Shown: piece after piece, positions 24,155 to 33,603 of the stretch
How positions within the stretch are numbered: the stretch's first letter is position 1
How the letters are laid out: each line of letters begins with the position of its first letter
Assembly: GCF_031846525.1 (NCBI RefSeq)
Contig: NZ_JAVRHM010000001.1
Coordinates: forward strand, 434,001-498,000
DNA from: Autumnicola patrickiae
Lineage (GTDB): Bacteria > Bacteroidota > Bacteroidia > Flavobacteriales > Flavobacteriaceae
Direction of reading: 5' to 3'
Length of the DNA: 64,000 nucleotides
Notes under the pieces: model-generated
The model's database searches: none
What the model saw: the letters and a program-made list of their open reading frames with translations, nothing else
What the model was told of the DNA's origin: nothing
Position numbers and translations under genes: made by a program

Positions 24155-26233
24155 TTAGGTGGTCTTAGGCTTGCCATCCTTAGTGAAAAGTTCTCCGGCT
24201 TTTAACTTCCTGAAGTATTCTTTTAAGTCTGTACGTACTTCCCCTGACATTATATATAAACCTATAATATTAGGAAAAGACATTGCCAGAATCATCATAT
24301 CTGAGAAATTTAAGACAGCTCCCAAACTCACTGAAGCTCCAAGAACTACAAAAACAAGGAAAAGAAGTTTATAAACCAATTCCGTTCTCTTACTTTTTCC
24401 AAATAAGTACGTCCATGATCTCATCCCGTAGTACGACCAGGAAATCATTGTTGAGAAAGCAAAAAGAAATACTGCCAATGCGAGTACATAAGGAAACCAG
24501 GAAATTACACTTGCAAAAGCTTCAGAAGTAAGTTGAGCCCCTCCTATTCCTTCTACTTCATGCATTCCGGTAAATATTAGAACCAGCGCCGTTAAAGTAC
24601 AAACAACAACGGTATCGATAAATGGTTCAAGTAAGGCAACAAAACCTTCAGAAGGCGGATTATTTGTTTTGGCGGTACTGTGGGCAATAGCAGCAGAACC
24701 TACACCAGCCTCGTTCGAGAAGGCTGCTCTCTGGAAACCTACAATCATAACTCCAATTATACCACCTTTTAAGGCAGATGGACTAAAAGCTCCATCAAAA
24801 ATCGCACTAAATGCAGGGCCAATATTTTCAATATTAATACCAATTACAATTAAAGCTCCCAAAACGTAAACACCAGCCATAAATGGCACAACCTTACCGG
24901 TTACATTGGCAATACTTTTAATACCTCCAATAATTACAACTCCCACAAGAACGGCAACTACCAATCCAAACCAGAACCCGTTTCCTGCAAGCCAGGAGAA
25001 TTGTCCTTCCAGAATTTCAAAAGACTGGTTGGCCTGAAACATGTTCCCTCCACCAAAAGAGGCACCTATACCAAGAATTGCAAAGAATCCCGCGAGAAAT
25101 TTCCCAAGGCCTCTCATATTTCGCTTTTCCAACCCGTAACGCAGATAGTTCATTGGTCCTCCAAAAATCCTACCTTCAGAATTAATAAAACGATATTTTA
25201 CACCCAAGGTACATTCTACAAATTTTGAAGACATGCCGAGCAAACCTGCTATGATCATCCAGAAAGTAGCTCCGGCACCACCAAGCGAAACAGCCACAGC
25301 TACACCTGCAATATTCCCTAAACCAACAGTAGCCGAAACTGCTGTTGTTAATGCCTGAAAATGGGTAATACTTCCCGGAGCATCGGGATCATCATATTTA
25401 CCCTTTGCAAGTTCCAGGGCATGCTTAAATCCTCTGATATTTATAAAGCCCATTCTAATAGTAAAAAATGCAGCTCCAAAAATCAGCCAAACTACAATAA
25501 ACGGAATATCATTCGTCTGAGGATCGCCGTTGGGGTGGGCCAGAATAACCGGCTCATCATATTCAATTTCAGCTAAAAAATGCGCACCGGTTTCTATAAG
25601 GTCCTGTGCATTTTCATAGTCGTAAATTACATTACCTTCCTGCACCAGGTATCTAACATTCCCGCTTGCCTCTGCATAAACGTTGGTATCACCTTCCTTT
25701 GCGGAAGTAACCACAGCTATTTGATCCCCATTATTCACATGGGCACCTTCTTCAACCAGCCATTCCTTTAAAACGTATTTATTTTGGATATTTGGTTCCC
25801 ACCCCGGAGTCGCCACTCTTTTCACATCAGAGTATACAACAGGGTCATAAATTCCTATGGCAGAAAAAGGGTCCCAGAAAAGAATTCCTGTCATTTTATC
25901 CACAATGGGAACAAAAGCTCCGTTAAAATGTTCTGTGATAGCTTCTGCTTCTACAGTGTAATTTACTGTTCTCGTGTTATTATTACTGTCCGTAATTACT
26001 ATTTCATAAGGAATACCTTCTACCAATCCCTCGGCACGATTGGATTCCAGAGGAGTGCTTCGATTAGACCATTTGTAGGAATAGGGAGGAGTTCCTCCTG
26101 ACACTTCAAGAGCAATAAACCCATCATTGATTATATTGGAAGGATTTCCTAATTCGGCATCTACTTCAAGTTCCTGAGCAAATCCTGTTAAAAGCGGCAA
26201 TAAAAGAATGAACGAAAGCAAGTACTTTCTCAT
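24155..26233 (-). CDS. AGCS sodium:amino acid symporter with secreted N-terminal domains
   Basis: A 692-aa multidomain carrier. Residues 1-19 are a signal peptide (MRKYLLSFILLLPLLTGFAQ). Residues about 45-90 (SGGTPPYSYKWSN, then IVITDSNN) match the SprB-repeat/Ig-like style of flavobacterial surface proteins. Residues about 140-205 resemble a biotinyl/lipoyl hairpin (VLKEWLVEEGAHVNNGDQIA, K179 near the turn, ASGNVRYLVQEGNVI). From about 245 a full AGCS carrier follows, with the signature TAVSATVGLGNIAG (297-310) and AAFSNEAGVGSAAIAHS. The ordinary AGCS protein at 2395-3765 lacks the first 240 residues. The substrate is unknown and the function of the extension is not established. Confidence 0.88.
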   Translation of the reverse strand: MRKYLLSFILLLPLLTGFAQELEVDAELGNPSNIINDGFIALEVSGGTPPYSYKWSNRSTPLESNRAEGLVEGIPYEIVITDSNNNTRTVNYTVEAEAITEHFNGAFVPIVDKMTGILFWDPFSAIGIYDPVVYSDVKRVATPGWEPNIQNKYVLKEWLVEEGAHVNNGDQIAVVTSAKEGDTNVYAEASGNVRYLVQEGNVIYDYENAQDLIETGAHFLAEIEYDEPVILAHPNGDPQTNDIPFIVVWLIFGAAFFTIRMGFINIRGFKHALELAKGKYDDPDAPGSITHFQALTTAVSATVGLGNIAGVAVAVSLGGAGATFWMIIAGLLGMSSKFVECTLGVKYRFINSEGRIFGGPMNYLRYGLEKRNMRGLGKFLAGFFAILGIGASFGGGNMFQANQSFEILEGQFSWLAGNGFWFGLVVAVLVGVVIIGGIKSIANVTGKVVPFMAGVYVLGALIVIGINIENIGPAFSAIFDGAFSPSALKGGIIGVMIVGFQRAAFSNEAGVGSAAIAHSTAKTNNPPSEGFVALLEPFIDTVVVCTLTALVLIFTGMHEVEGIGGAQLTSEAFASVISWFPYVLALAVFLFAFSTMISWSYYGMRSWTYLFGKSKRTELVYKLLFLVFVVLGASVSLGAVLNFSDMMILAMSFPNIIGLYIMSGEVRTDLKEYFRKLKAGELFTKDGKPKTT

Positions 26234-26388
26234 AAGGTCAGTAAAGGTTTAGATAAGTTATTTTTCCGCGGAGCAAGATGCTAAAAAATTAACCCTTTTC
26301 AAATTTTTACAAGTTAAATTCCAAAGAAATTGTTAAAGAATAGATCTCTGGATTTACACTTCCAGCCTCCTCTAACGAAGTTAATCAG

Positions 26389-26619
26389 CTAAAGATCAAA
26401 AACCGAAGTTCGTTTTGTATAAACCAAATCCTTCAGCTTTAGCCAGAAAGCCAAAATTAGATAAAGAACAAAACCAATTCCAACAGTAAAAAAAGAAGCG
26501 TAAATAAAGAAAAGCCTTACACTTTTAGCGCGCATTCCTATTTTATCGGCAAGACGGGAAGAAACATAAAATCCATGTCTCTCAAAAAAATATCTTGTAT
26601 TAGATATAAAGCTGTGCAT
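26389..26619 (-). CDS. PspC domain protein
   Basis: A 76-aa protein with the PspC pattern: an N-terminal basic/aromatic part with LADKIGMRAKSVRLFFIYASF, a hydrophobic helix (FFTVGIGFVLYLILAFWL) and a basic tail. PspC-type proteins respond to membrane stress, but the small stand-alone forms in Bacteroidota have no assigned partner. It lies 27 bp after the DUF2851 gene on the same strand and probably shares its transcript. Confidence 0.8.
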   Translation of the reverse strand: MHSFISNTRYFFERHGFYVSSRLADKIGMRAKSVRLFFIYASFFTVGIGFVLYLILAFWLKLKDLVYTKRTSVFDL

Positions 26620-26645
26620 GAGGCAAAAATAGTAATTATTTTAAT

Positions 26646-27914
26646 CTATTGTAAAAGATTGAGTCCCAGTTCACATTCCATACACCTGTTTTTGTCGCAG
26701 TAGTTCTTTTTTAAATGCAGTAATGCCTGGGAATGTAGCGCATCTGCCGGAAGATCTGGTTTAAAGTCATAGAACCTTGAAACTACAGCATTTTCTTCGG
26801 CTATTAATGCTCGGGCAAGTTCGACAACAGATTCTACAGACACTCCCACTTTGCTTGCATAGACAAAATTGAAAGGAACAATAGTATTGATCATGATTAA
26901 ATTAATGAAATTTGCCGTGGTTTTTTTCCTCCGCTCCCGATGCTTCCGTCCAAAACTATAATGACTTAACCAATATCCATCTACCTCAACCTGAAACTTC
27001 TTCACCAGGTTTAAAAGGTTGAGAGGATTTGTTACTTCCATAAATAAATTGTGTTGCGAAGTGTAAACTTCTGCTAATTGCACCAACCGTATTGTTGGAA
27101 AATTATCGGGACGGAGCCTGAAAAATTTTGGTTTTAACACGCAGGAATTATCCAGGGAATATTTATGCTTCAGATATTGAAAATTATTTTTCAACTCCTG
27201 AAAATATGGATCTTCACATTTACCATCCAACAAACCTGCCTGCCCCAGTAAGAGCGATTGCAGTACAACCTTATCTCCTGAGTTCTTCTTAATTATTTTA
27301 AAATCGAAGCTTCGGGCTATGCTAAGGAAAGCTTCTCCATTTACATTTAGACCAAAATTCTTCGCGAGCAGCTGAAATAATACTGCTTCCCAGTCATTCC
27401 CTGATTTCTCAAGAAGTTCAGTTATGAGTAAGGATTTTTCCTCCAATCTTTCAAAATACAGCCTTTCAAGCCATCGCTCTATCTGGAACTGATCTATTTC
27501 AGGAAAAGAGTTTTCACAATTTATCCATTTCTTATTATTAGAGCTAAGGCGATAATACTTTTGAAAAACAGCCAGATCCACCAAAGCTTCCAGCTCTAAA
27601 GTTGGAATTGGTGCACTATCTTTTCGGAAGATATCGACATCGTGTTGCCAGACTACGTGCAGGATAACATTATCGTAATTTTCATCTGTTTCATGATGAT
27701 GCGCGTACCAATCTGAAGACTTAATATGTATCTCAACATTTCCAGCCCATAGTTGATCTCCTACTCTTACTTTTGCATTAAAGAAATCAGGACCGGAAAG
27801 CTTGTTATGAATACCAGCTTCAGAAATTACAATTTCTTCCCCATCGGTTGTCCTGGCCTCATGAAATTTAAACTTTTTAAATTTCCAGAGATAATGTAAA
27901 AAATCTTCCTGCAT
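26646..27914 (-). CDS. DUF2851 family protein
   Basis: A 422-aa cytosolic protein. It begins MQEDFLHYLWKFKKF, a characteristic DUF2851 opening, with GPDFFNAKVRVGDQLWAGNVEIHIKSSDWYAHHH at about 37-70 and a cysteine set near the C-terminus (CDKNRCMECELGLNLL). The early acidic/lysine pattern (GPDF, VEIHIKSSDW) has been compared with PD-(D/E)XK nucleases, but no function has been shown. It sits upstream of the PspC gene. Confidence 0.8.
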   Translation of the reverse strand: MQEDFLHYLWKFKKFKFHEARTTDGEEIVISEAGIHNKLSGPDFFNAKVRVGDQLWAGNVEIHIKSSDWYAHHHETDENYDNVILHVVWQHDVDIFRKDSAPIPTLELEALVDLAVFQKYYRLSSNNKKWINCENSFPEIDQFQIERWLERLYFERLEEKSLLITELLEKSGNDWEAVLFQLLAKNFGLNVNGEAFLSIARSFDFKIIKKNSGDKVVLQSLLLGQAGLLDGKCEDPYFQELKNNFQYLKHKYSLDNSCVLKPKFFRLRPDNFPTIRLVQLAEVYTSQHNLFMEVTNPLNLLNLVKKFQVEVDGYWLSHYSFGRKHRERRKKTTANFINLIMINTIVPFNFVYASKVGVSVESVVELARALIAEENAVVSRFYDFKPDLPADALHSQALLHLKKNYCDKNRCMECELGLNLLQ

Positions 27915-27960
27915 GCACTAAAAATAACAAAAATATCTTTCTGAAAATCAAGCACCTATA

Positions 27961-28650
27961 TTATTTCGGAAGTTTTTTTACAATTTCAGCAACAATATCC
28001 TCAACCCAGTATCTATACATCAATCCACTGGGATGAAGCCCATCCTGAGCAACCAAATCTGGGTCACTTTCAGCTTCCCTGGAAACTGGCGTTATATTAT
28101 AAAAATCTACTTCATAATCTTCAGCTACCTGTCTAAACACAGCATTATACTCGTCGATCTCTTCAGAAATAACTTCAGCATTCGCCTCTCCAAAAGGGGT
28201 AGCACCATAATCTGGAATACTCAGGGCAAAAACTCCATTCTCTCTAGTTTTACTATGATTTATAGCTTTCCTAAACACTTCCCTCAATTCTATTTCATAT
28301 TCATCAATAGGTTTATTCTGATATTGGTTATTTACTCCAATTAAGATAGAAACCAGATCAAAATCCCGCTGCACATTAAGTTCACTCTCAATTCCGCGTA
28401 ATAAATCTTCTGTGGTCCAGCCGGTCTGAGCTATAATTTTTGGCGGGGCAACTTTATAACCTCTTTCTCTCAGAGCCTCTACTAACTGCACCGGCCATCT
28501 TTCATCCACCTCTACACTTTCCCCTATGGTATAAGAATCACCCAGCGCGAGGTAACTGTAATTCATGTTATTGGAATTGGCAGTATCTGAAGTTGAACTA
28601 CAGGCAGTTAAAAGAAATAAGCTTAGCAGGAAAGTAAATATTCTACTCAT
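27961..28650 (-). CDS. SGNH/GDSL hydrolase lipoprotein
   Basis: A predicted lipoprotein (229 aa; signal MSRIFTFLLSLFLLTACSS, lipobox LTAC) with an SGNH esterase/lipase fold. Block I is ALGDSYTIGE (Ser nucleophile, about residue 39), block III is IGVNNQYQ, and block V is DGLHPSG with the catalytic Asp and His. All four SGNH blocks appear present, so an active esterase is likely; the substrate is unknown. It is divergent from the two small genes at 28873. Confidence 0.87.
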   Translation of the reverse strand: MSRIFTFLLSLFLLTACSSTSDTANSNNMNYSYLALGDSYTIGESVEVDERWPVQLVEALRERGYKVAPPKIIAQTGWTTEDLLRGIESELNVQRDFDLVSILIGVNNQYQNKPIDEYEIELREVFRKAINHSKTRENGVFALSIPDYGATPFGEANAEVISEEIDEYNAVFRQVAEDYEVDFYNITPVSREAESDPDLVAQDGLHPSGLMYRYWVEDIVAEIVKKLPK

Positions 28651-28872
28651 GGGAAAAATTTAAATCCAAATTAACTTATTTCACAGCAATTAAAAACTTT
28701 TTAATTACCTAAATTCATATAGCTCTAGCCATCAGAAAGCAACACATACCAGCAAACAACATCTTTCTTGTCCTTCCCAGACAAGTTAAACTTTCTGTAA
28801 AAACAACAAATTATTTTGAAAGGAATACAGGCTTTAAGTATCTTATAAAAGATATTTCGCAAAAATAAATTA

Positions 28873-29121
28873 ATGGAAAATCCGGAAGAAAAAAACAACA
28901 CCCCGAAACCCGATCCGGAAAAGAGCAGGGAAAAGATTTTAAGGCAGGAAAGAACCAGCCGGAAGTCTACCGCATCTGGTGAGAAGGCAAAAGAAACTTC
29001 ATATAGAGATCACAAAAATCCTTTTATAAGAGCGATTTCCAGAACCGGCTATACTGTCTGGGTCATCGGGATGGCCATCGCACTGGTGTTGGCTTTTATT
29101 GTTTCGGTAGCTTTGCTATGA
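28873..29121 (+). CDS. Small membrane protein of unknown function
   Basis: An 82-aa protein. The first 45 residues are highly charged (MENPEEKNNTPKPDPEKSRE, then lysine/arginine-rich), followed by one membrane helix VWVIGMAIALVLAFIVSVALL at the C-terminus. It is not recognised as a named family. It overlaps the next gene by four bases (ATGA), which argues for both being real and translationally coupled. Confidence 0.65.
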   Translation: MENPEEKNNTPKPDPEKSREKILRQERTSRKSTASGEKAKETSYRDHKNPFIRAISRTGYTVWVIGMAIALVLAFIVSVALL

Positions 29122-29498
29122 GAATTCTGCACATCACCTTTGCTATATTTGTACTAATTTTCCTTGCATTCGAAACTCTAAAGAGATCAGGAATTTCTTT
29201 CCCCGAATGGACAACCTCCTATCTTAATGATTTTCTTTGCATGCCTATCGTATTGACCATCTGCCTAAAAGCTATCCATTATATAAAAAGAGACGCTTCT
29301 ATTAAATTAAGCCTGCCTCTCATTTTATCGATCACTTCCTTTTATGCCATATATTTTGAACTAGTGCTCCCGAAAATAAGCACCCGATATACTGCTGATT
29401 TTCTGGACGTAATAGTATATTTTGGCGGTGCTTTCCTTTTCTATTTTTTACAGCAGCTTAGCTTTAGGAAATCTCGCAAAAAACAAAAAGCTGCCTAA
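29118..29498 (+). CDS. Small multi-pass membrane protein of unknown function
   Basis: A 126-aa protein with about four hydrophobic segments (ITFAIFVLIFLAF, LNDFLCMPIVLTICLKAI, LPLILSITSFYAIYFELV, VIVYFGGAFLFYFLQQL) and a basic tail. It resembles small uncharacterised flavobacterial membrane proteins. It is coupled to the preceding gene by a 4-base overlap and ends within a bidirectional terminator. Confidence 0.65.
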   Translation: MRILHITFAIFVLIFLAFETLKRSGISFPEWTTSYLNDFLCMPIVLTICLKAIHYIKRDASIKLSLPLILSITSFYAIYFELVLPKISTRYTADFLDVIVYFGGAFLFYFLQQLSFRKSRKKQKAA

Positions 29499-29515
29499 AC
29501 ACAGACAGCTTTTTT
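29485..29515. terminator. Bidirectional terminator between convergent genes
   Basis: AAAAAGCTG (29485-29493) and CAGCTTTTT (29506-29514) pair around a 12-base loop. The T tract on the plus strand and the A-rich arm (T on the minus strand) let it serve both the small membrane gene and the cysteine synthase-like gene. The plus-strand stop codon lies within it. Confidence 0.7.
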
Positions 29516-29536
29516 ATTACTCTTTAAATTCGAACT

Positions 29537-30517
29537 TTAGTCCAAATATCCTTTTTCCCGCATCCAGTCATCATTGAACATTTTTCCAACATAGCGGCTT
29601 CCGTGGTCATGGAATAAAACCACCACCACATCATCTTTCGTGAAATGTTCTTTTAACTGAAGCAGTCCTTTTGCTGCAGCCCCTGCACTGTTTCCAAGAA
29701 AGAAACCTTCCTCTTTTGCCAGTTTTTGAGTATAAACTGCGGCATCCTTATCTGTCACTTTTGTAAATCCATCAATTATACTGAAATCAACATTTTTAGG
29801 CAGAATATCCTCCCCAATTCCTTCAGTTACATAAGGATAGATTTCATTTTTATCAAATTCTCCAGTTTCGTGGTACTTTTTAAATACGGAACCATAAGTA
29901 TCAATCCCCCAGACTTTAATATCCGGATTCTTCTCCTTTAGATATCTTCCAACTCCAGAAATTGTTCCTCCTGTTCCAACACCCACCACAAAATGAGTTA
30001 CTTTCCCATCGGTCTGTTCCCAGATTTCAGGACCAGTGGTTTCGTAGTGCGCCTTTGTATTAGCAAGATTATCGTACTGATTCACATACCAGGAATTCGG
30101 AGTTTCTTCAGCAAGTCTTTTGGATGTGGAGTAATAAGACTGCGGATCCTCTGGTGCAACATCTGTTGGACAAACCACTACTTCACTTCCAACGGCCTTC
30201 AAAATGTCTATTTTCTCCTTACTTTGCTTGTCTGAAAGCACACAAACCATTTTATAGCCCTTCACAATGGCGGCAAGGGCGAGTCCCATCCCGGTATTTC
30301 CCGAAGTTCCTTCTATTATGGTACCTCCCGGCTTCAGTAAGCCTTTTTCTTCAGCTTCTTCTACCATTTTCAAGGCCATACGGTCCTTTACAGAATTCCC
30401 GGGATTAAAAGTTTCGTATTTGGCGAGTACAAGTGCATCAATATCCTTGGTGATTTTATTCATTTTCACCATCGGCGTATTTCCAATTGTTCCTAGTATA
30501 TTTTCTTTATAGTCCAT
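29537..30517 (-). CDS. PLP-dependent cysteine synthase / cystathionine beta-synthase-like enzyme
   Basis: A 326-aa enzyme of the CysK/CBS branch of fold type II PLP enzymes. The Schiff-base lysine lies in NPGNSVKDRMA (about residue 44). The phosphate and substrate loop is EGTSGNTGMGLA (69-80), and the glycine-rich PLP phosphate site is GVGTGGTISGVG. A serine in the GNSAGAAA segment near the C-terminus contacts the pyridine. It has no C-terminal CBS regulatory domains. Sequence alone does not separate O-acetylserine sulfhydrylase from cystathionine beta-synthase. Confidence 0.9.
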   Translation of the reverse strand: MDYKENILGTIGNTPMVKMNKITKDIDALVLAKYETFNPGNSVKDRMALKMVEEAEEKGLLKPGGTIIEGTSGNTGMGLALAAIVKGYKMVCVLSDKQSKEKIDILKAVGSEVVVCPTDVAPEDPQSYYSTSKRLAEETPNSWYVNQYDNLANTKAHYETTGPEIWEQTDGKVTHFVVGVGTGGTISGVGRYLKEKNPDIKVWGIDTYGSVFKKYHETGEFDKNEIYPYVTEGIGEDILPKNVDFSIIDGFTKVTDKDAAVYTQKLAKEEGFFLGNSAGAAAKGLLQLKEHFTKDDVVVVLFHDHGSRYVGKMFNDDWMREKGYLD

Positions 30518-30620
30518 GCTTTTTCTTTAATTCGGCAAAGGTAAAAAATTGCACCCGAACCCGAATGTTTTGTTTCTAAATCCGCAGAAATATCAGCAAA
30601 ATGTATTCCGATATTTAGAA

Positions 30621-31853
30621 TTATTCAAATTTCATAGCTTTAACCGGTGAAATTTTCGAAATAATTACTGAAGGTATCAACAACATAAGCATACATAATA
30701 TCAATGTACCCAGATTTACCGCCAGGATATAATCCCAATGAAGATAAACTGGAACTTCGGTTACATAGTAGGTACGTGGATCCAGCGGAAAAAGTTTAAA
30801 ATATTTCTGAAGGGCCAGCAGACCAATCCCAATTAGATTCCCCCAGAACAGTCCCTGAAAAATAAGGTAAGCGGCATTGTAGAGAAAGATTTTTCTTATC
30901 ATCCAGTCTGTACTTCCTAACGCTTTCAGCACCCCAATCATTTGCGTTCTTTCAAGAATAAGGACCAGTAAAGCAGTAATCATATTAATCCCCGCTACAA
31001 GGATCATAATTCCTATAATAAGGGCGATGTTAAAATCGAACAGGGAAAGCCATTCAAAAATCGCGTAGTACTTCTGAGTAATTGTCTGCGTATCCAGGAA
31101 AGAATCTGTATTTTCATATACTTCATTACCTTTCCTATCAATTTCATCAAAATTCTGTACGAAAACTTCAAAATTCCCCACCTCATCATCTTCCCACCTG
31201 TTCAGGCGCTGAATATGCCTGATGTCGGCAATCATATAAAGCTCATCAAATTCCTGAAAACCCGAATCGTAAATTCCTGTAATTTTAAAAGCACGTAATA
31301 GCGGGCGCTCATTATCTGCCCTTAAAAAATATGTAGGCGCCTGATCCCCCACTTTAAGCTGAAGGCGGTTCGCCAGATAATCTGAAATCAGAACCTGATC
31401 ATTCAAAGTACTGTCCACAGCTGGCAATTTCCCTTTTACCAGAAATTCCCTAAAATATTCCCAGTTATAATCCTCACCAACTCCTTTTACAATTACTCCT
31501 TCAAAATCTGTTGCAGTGCGTATTACCCCGAATTTTGTAGCGACAGCCTGAATATGGCTAATTCCGTCTACTGTTTCAAATTCCGGATAAAAATCCTGGT
31601 TTGTGGAAACCGGTTCCAGCGTAACCTGTGAACTGTTATTGTCGTAATTTGAAATATTGATATGACCGTTAAATGCGGCAATCTTATCCCTGATTTTATC
31701 CTGAAGCCCGAGTCCGGTAGCGAAAGAAATCAGCATCATTATTACACCAATAGCAATAGCAACCACAGCTATTTTCATTATAGGTGCAGAAATGCTACTT
31801 TTATACTTTTTGGTGCTAATAAGCCGTTTTACAACGAAAAACTCGAAATTCAA
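30621..31853 (-). CDS. ABC transporter permease, FtsX/LolC/LolE type
   Basis: A 410-aa inner-membrane protein with a four-helix MacB/FtsX topology. The first helix (MKIAVVAIAIGVIMMLISFAT) is at about 26-46, then a large extracytoplasmic domain (about 50-260), then three C-terminal helices (IALIIGIMILVAGINMITALLVL, AAYLIFQGLFWGNLIGIGLL, LGTLILCMLMLLIPSVII). The segment ERTQMIGVLKALG is the family motif that contacts the ATPase. It probably acts in lipoprotein release. No ATPase partner gene is in the window. Its start is 9 bp from the divergent NamZ-like gene. Confidence 0.88.
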   Translation of the reverse strand: MNFEFFVVKRLISTKKYKSSISAPIMKIAVVAIAIGVIMMLISFATGLGLQDKIRDKIAAFNGHINISNYDNNSSQVTLEPVSTNQDFYPEFETVDGISHIQAVATKFGVIRTATDFEGVIVKGVGEDYNWEYFREFLVKGKLPAVDSTLNDQVLISDYLANRLQLKVGDQAPTYFLRADNERPLLRAFKITGIYDSGFQEFDELYMIADIRHIQRLNRWEDDEVGNFEVFVQNFDEIDRKGNEVYENTDSFLDTQTITQKYYAIFEWLSLFDFNIALIIGIMILVAGINMITALLVLILERTQMIGVLKALGSTDWMIRKIFLYNAAYLIFQGLFWGNLIGIGLLALQKYFKLFPLDPRTYYVTEVPVYLHWDYILAVNLGTLILCMLMLLIPSVIISKISPVKAMKFE

Positions 31854-31862
31854 ACCAGTTAC

Positions 31863-33101
31863 ATGATTAATAGGTTATTCAAAAGTACATTTTTATTCGT
31901 TCTTATTGCTTTTCTTTCCTGCGGAAACACAAACAATAAGCCGAAAATTGCCAAAAATAAGGTGCCTCTAAATTCAGAAGAAAATAGCATTTCTTCAGAA
32001 GAAATTGTGTTGGCAGCAAACAGGAGTGCTACTTATTTACCTATACTTGAAGGGAAAAAAGTCGGCATAATTGGAAATCAGAGTTCACTAATTAAGAAAA
32101 AAGATCAAACATATACTCATTTAGTAGATTCGCTGCTGACTCTAAATGTCGACGTACAAAAAGTTTTTGCTCCGGAACATGGTTTTCGCGGAGATGCAGA
32201 TGCCGGCGAAGCTGTTAAGGACGGAAAAGATCCCAAAACCGGACTTCCGGTAATTTCGCTCTACGGAAACAACAAAAAACCTTCGGCAGCGCAACTGGAA
32301 GGGCTTGATATTCTAATTTTTGACCTTCAGGATGTTGGAGCAAGATTCTACACCTATATCTCTTCCCTGCATTATGTAATGGAAGCTGCCGCCGAAAATG
32401 ACATTCCGCTACTCGTTTTTGACCGTCCAAATCCCAACGGAAATTATATTGACGGGCCAATCCTCGAACCTAAACATCAAAGTTTTGTGGGAATGCACCC
32501 AATACCGGTAGTTCACGGACTCACAATGGGAGAATATGCACAAATGATCAACGGAGAAGGATGGCTTAAAAACGGAGTAAAAGCCGATTTACAGGTAATT
32601 GAAATGGAAAATTACGATCATTCAAAAAGCTATGCCCTTCCTGTAAAACCTTCGCCTAACTTGCCAAATGAACAATCCATCCAGCTTTACCCTAGTCTGT
32701 GCTTTTTTGAAGGTACCAATGTGAATGCTGGCCGGGGAACAGAAAAACAATTTCAGGTTTATGGATCGCCTTTTCTGGATAAGGAAGTTTACAGTTTCAG
32801 CTACACACCAGAATCAATGCCCGGTGCTAAAAGCCCCAAACATCTTGGAAAAACATGTTTTGGAGAAGACCTGAGCGAAATTGAAATTCCGGAGAAAATT
32901 AACCTGGAATGGCTAATTGGAGCTTACGAAAATACTTCAGATAAAACTAAATTCTTTAATTCCTTCTTTACAAAACTTGCGGGTACAGAAAAACTTCAGC
33001 AGCAAATAGAAAGCGGACTATCAGCCGAAGAAATAAGGGAAGGCTGGGCAGAGGGTTTAGAAAAGTTTCAGCAAAAGAGAGAGCTGTATTTAGTCTATTA
33101 A
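31863..33101 (+). CDS. NamZ-like (DUF1343) lipoprotein, exo-beta-N-acetylmuramidase
   Basis: A 412-aa predicted lipoprotein (signal MINRLFKSTFLFVLIAFLSC, Cys20). The DUF1343 family includes NamZ, which removes terminal N-acetylmuramic acid from peptidoglycan fragments. Family motifs are VGIIGNQSS, KVFAPEHGFRGDADAGE (about 102-118), FDLQDVGARFYTYISS and NVNAGRGTEKQFQVYGSP. A frame extending back to 31662 lies wholly within the divergent permease gene and is rejected. Its stop overlaps the stop of the convergent YkgJ gene (shared TTAA). Confidence 0.87.
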   Translation: MINRLFKSTFLFVLIAFLSCGNTNNKPKIAKNKVPLNSEENSISSEEIVLAANRSATYLPILEGKKVGIIGNQSSLIKKKDQTYTHLVDSLLTLNVDVQKVFAPEHGFRGDADAGEAVKDGKDPKTGLPVISLYGNNKKPSAAQLEGLDILIFDLQDVGARFYTYISSLHYVMEAAAENDIPLLVFDRPNPNGNYIDGPILEPKHQSFVGMHPIPVVHGLTMGEYAQMINGEGWLKNGVKADLQVIEMENYDHSKSYALPVKPSPNLPNEQSIQLYPSLCFFEGTNVNAGRGTEKQFQVYGSPFLDKEVYSFSYTPESMPGAKSPKHLGKTCFGEDLSEIEIPEKINLEWLIGAYENTSDKTKFFNSFFTKLAGTEKLQQQIESGLSAEEIREGWAEGLEKFQQKRELYLVY

Positions 33102-33592
33102 GATTTTATCCTCGCCTTCATTTTCTCAACTATATTGTAGGCAGCAGGACAAATAGCAGTATTTTTAATTGTTAAATTGGAGATTTTGTGAAAATCCTTT
33201 CTGTCGGTATGTGGATATTCGCGGCAGGCTTTTGGGCGCACGTCATAAATAAGACAGTAATTATCCGCGGCGAGAAAAGCACACGGCACTTCCTGCAGCA
33301 CATAATCTTTATCCTCATCTACCCGCAAATATTGCTCGATAAACTGCTGCGGCTTCAGCTTTAAATGCTTACTTATTCGTTCAATATCTTTATTGGTAAA
33401 AAGCGGACCCGTGGTTTTGCAGCAATTAGCACAATCAAGACAATTTGTTTGCGCAAACTCTTCCTCATGTAAATCCTGCATCTGCCTGTCCAAATCCTTC
33501 GGCGGTTTCTTTTTAAGCCTGGAGAAAAACTTTTTATTTTCCTTATGCTTATCTTTGGCCTTTTCCGAAAGGTTCTCTAAAATTTCCTGCAT
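33098..33592 (-). CDS. YkgJ family cysteine cluster protein
   Basis: A 164-aa protein with the CxxCxxCC-type cluster NCLDCANCCKTTGP near residue 55 and further cysteines in VPCAFLAADNYCLIYDVRPKACREYP. These probably form a metal site (zinc or iron-sulphur), and the family is uncharacterised. The N-terminal 40 residues are strongly charged. The frame extends to 33649, but that would run into the divergent methyltransferase gene, so MQEILENLSEK at 33592 is taken as the start. Confidence 0.82.
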   Translation of the reverse strand: MQEILENLSEKAKDKHKENKKFFSRLKKKPPKDLDRQMQDLHEEEFAQTNCLDCANCCKTTGPLFTNKDIERISKHLKLKPQQFIEQYLRVDEDKDYVLQEVPCAFLAADNYCLIYDVRPKACREYPHTDRKDFHKISNLTIKNTAICPAAYNIVEKMKARIKS

Positions 33593-33603
33593 AGCGCAAA
33601 GAT

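Noticed and set aside
31662..31862. N-terminal extension of the NamZ-like protein
   Set aside because: It is wholly inside the divergent permease gene, whose N-terminus is well supported; the lipoprotein signal begins at 31863.
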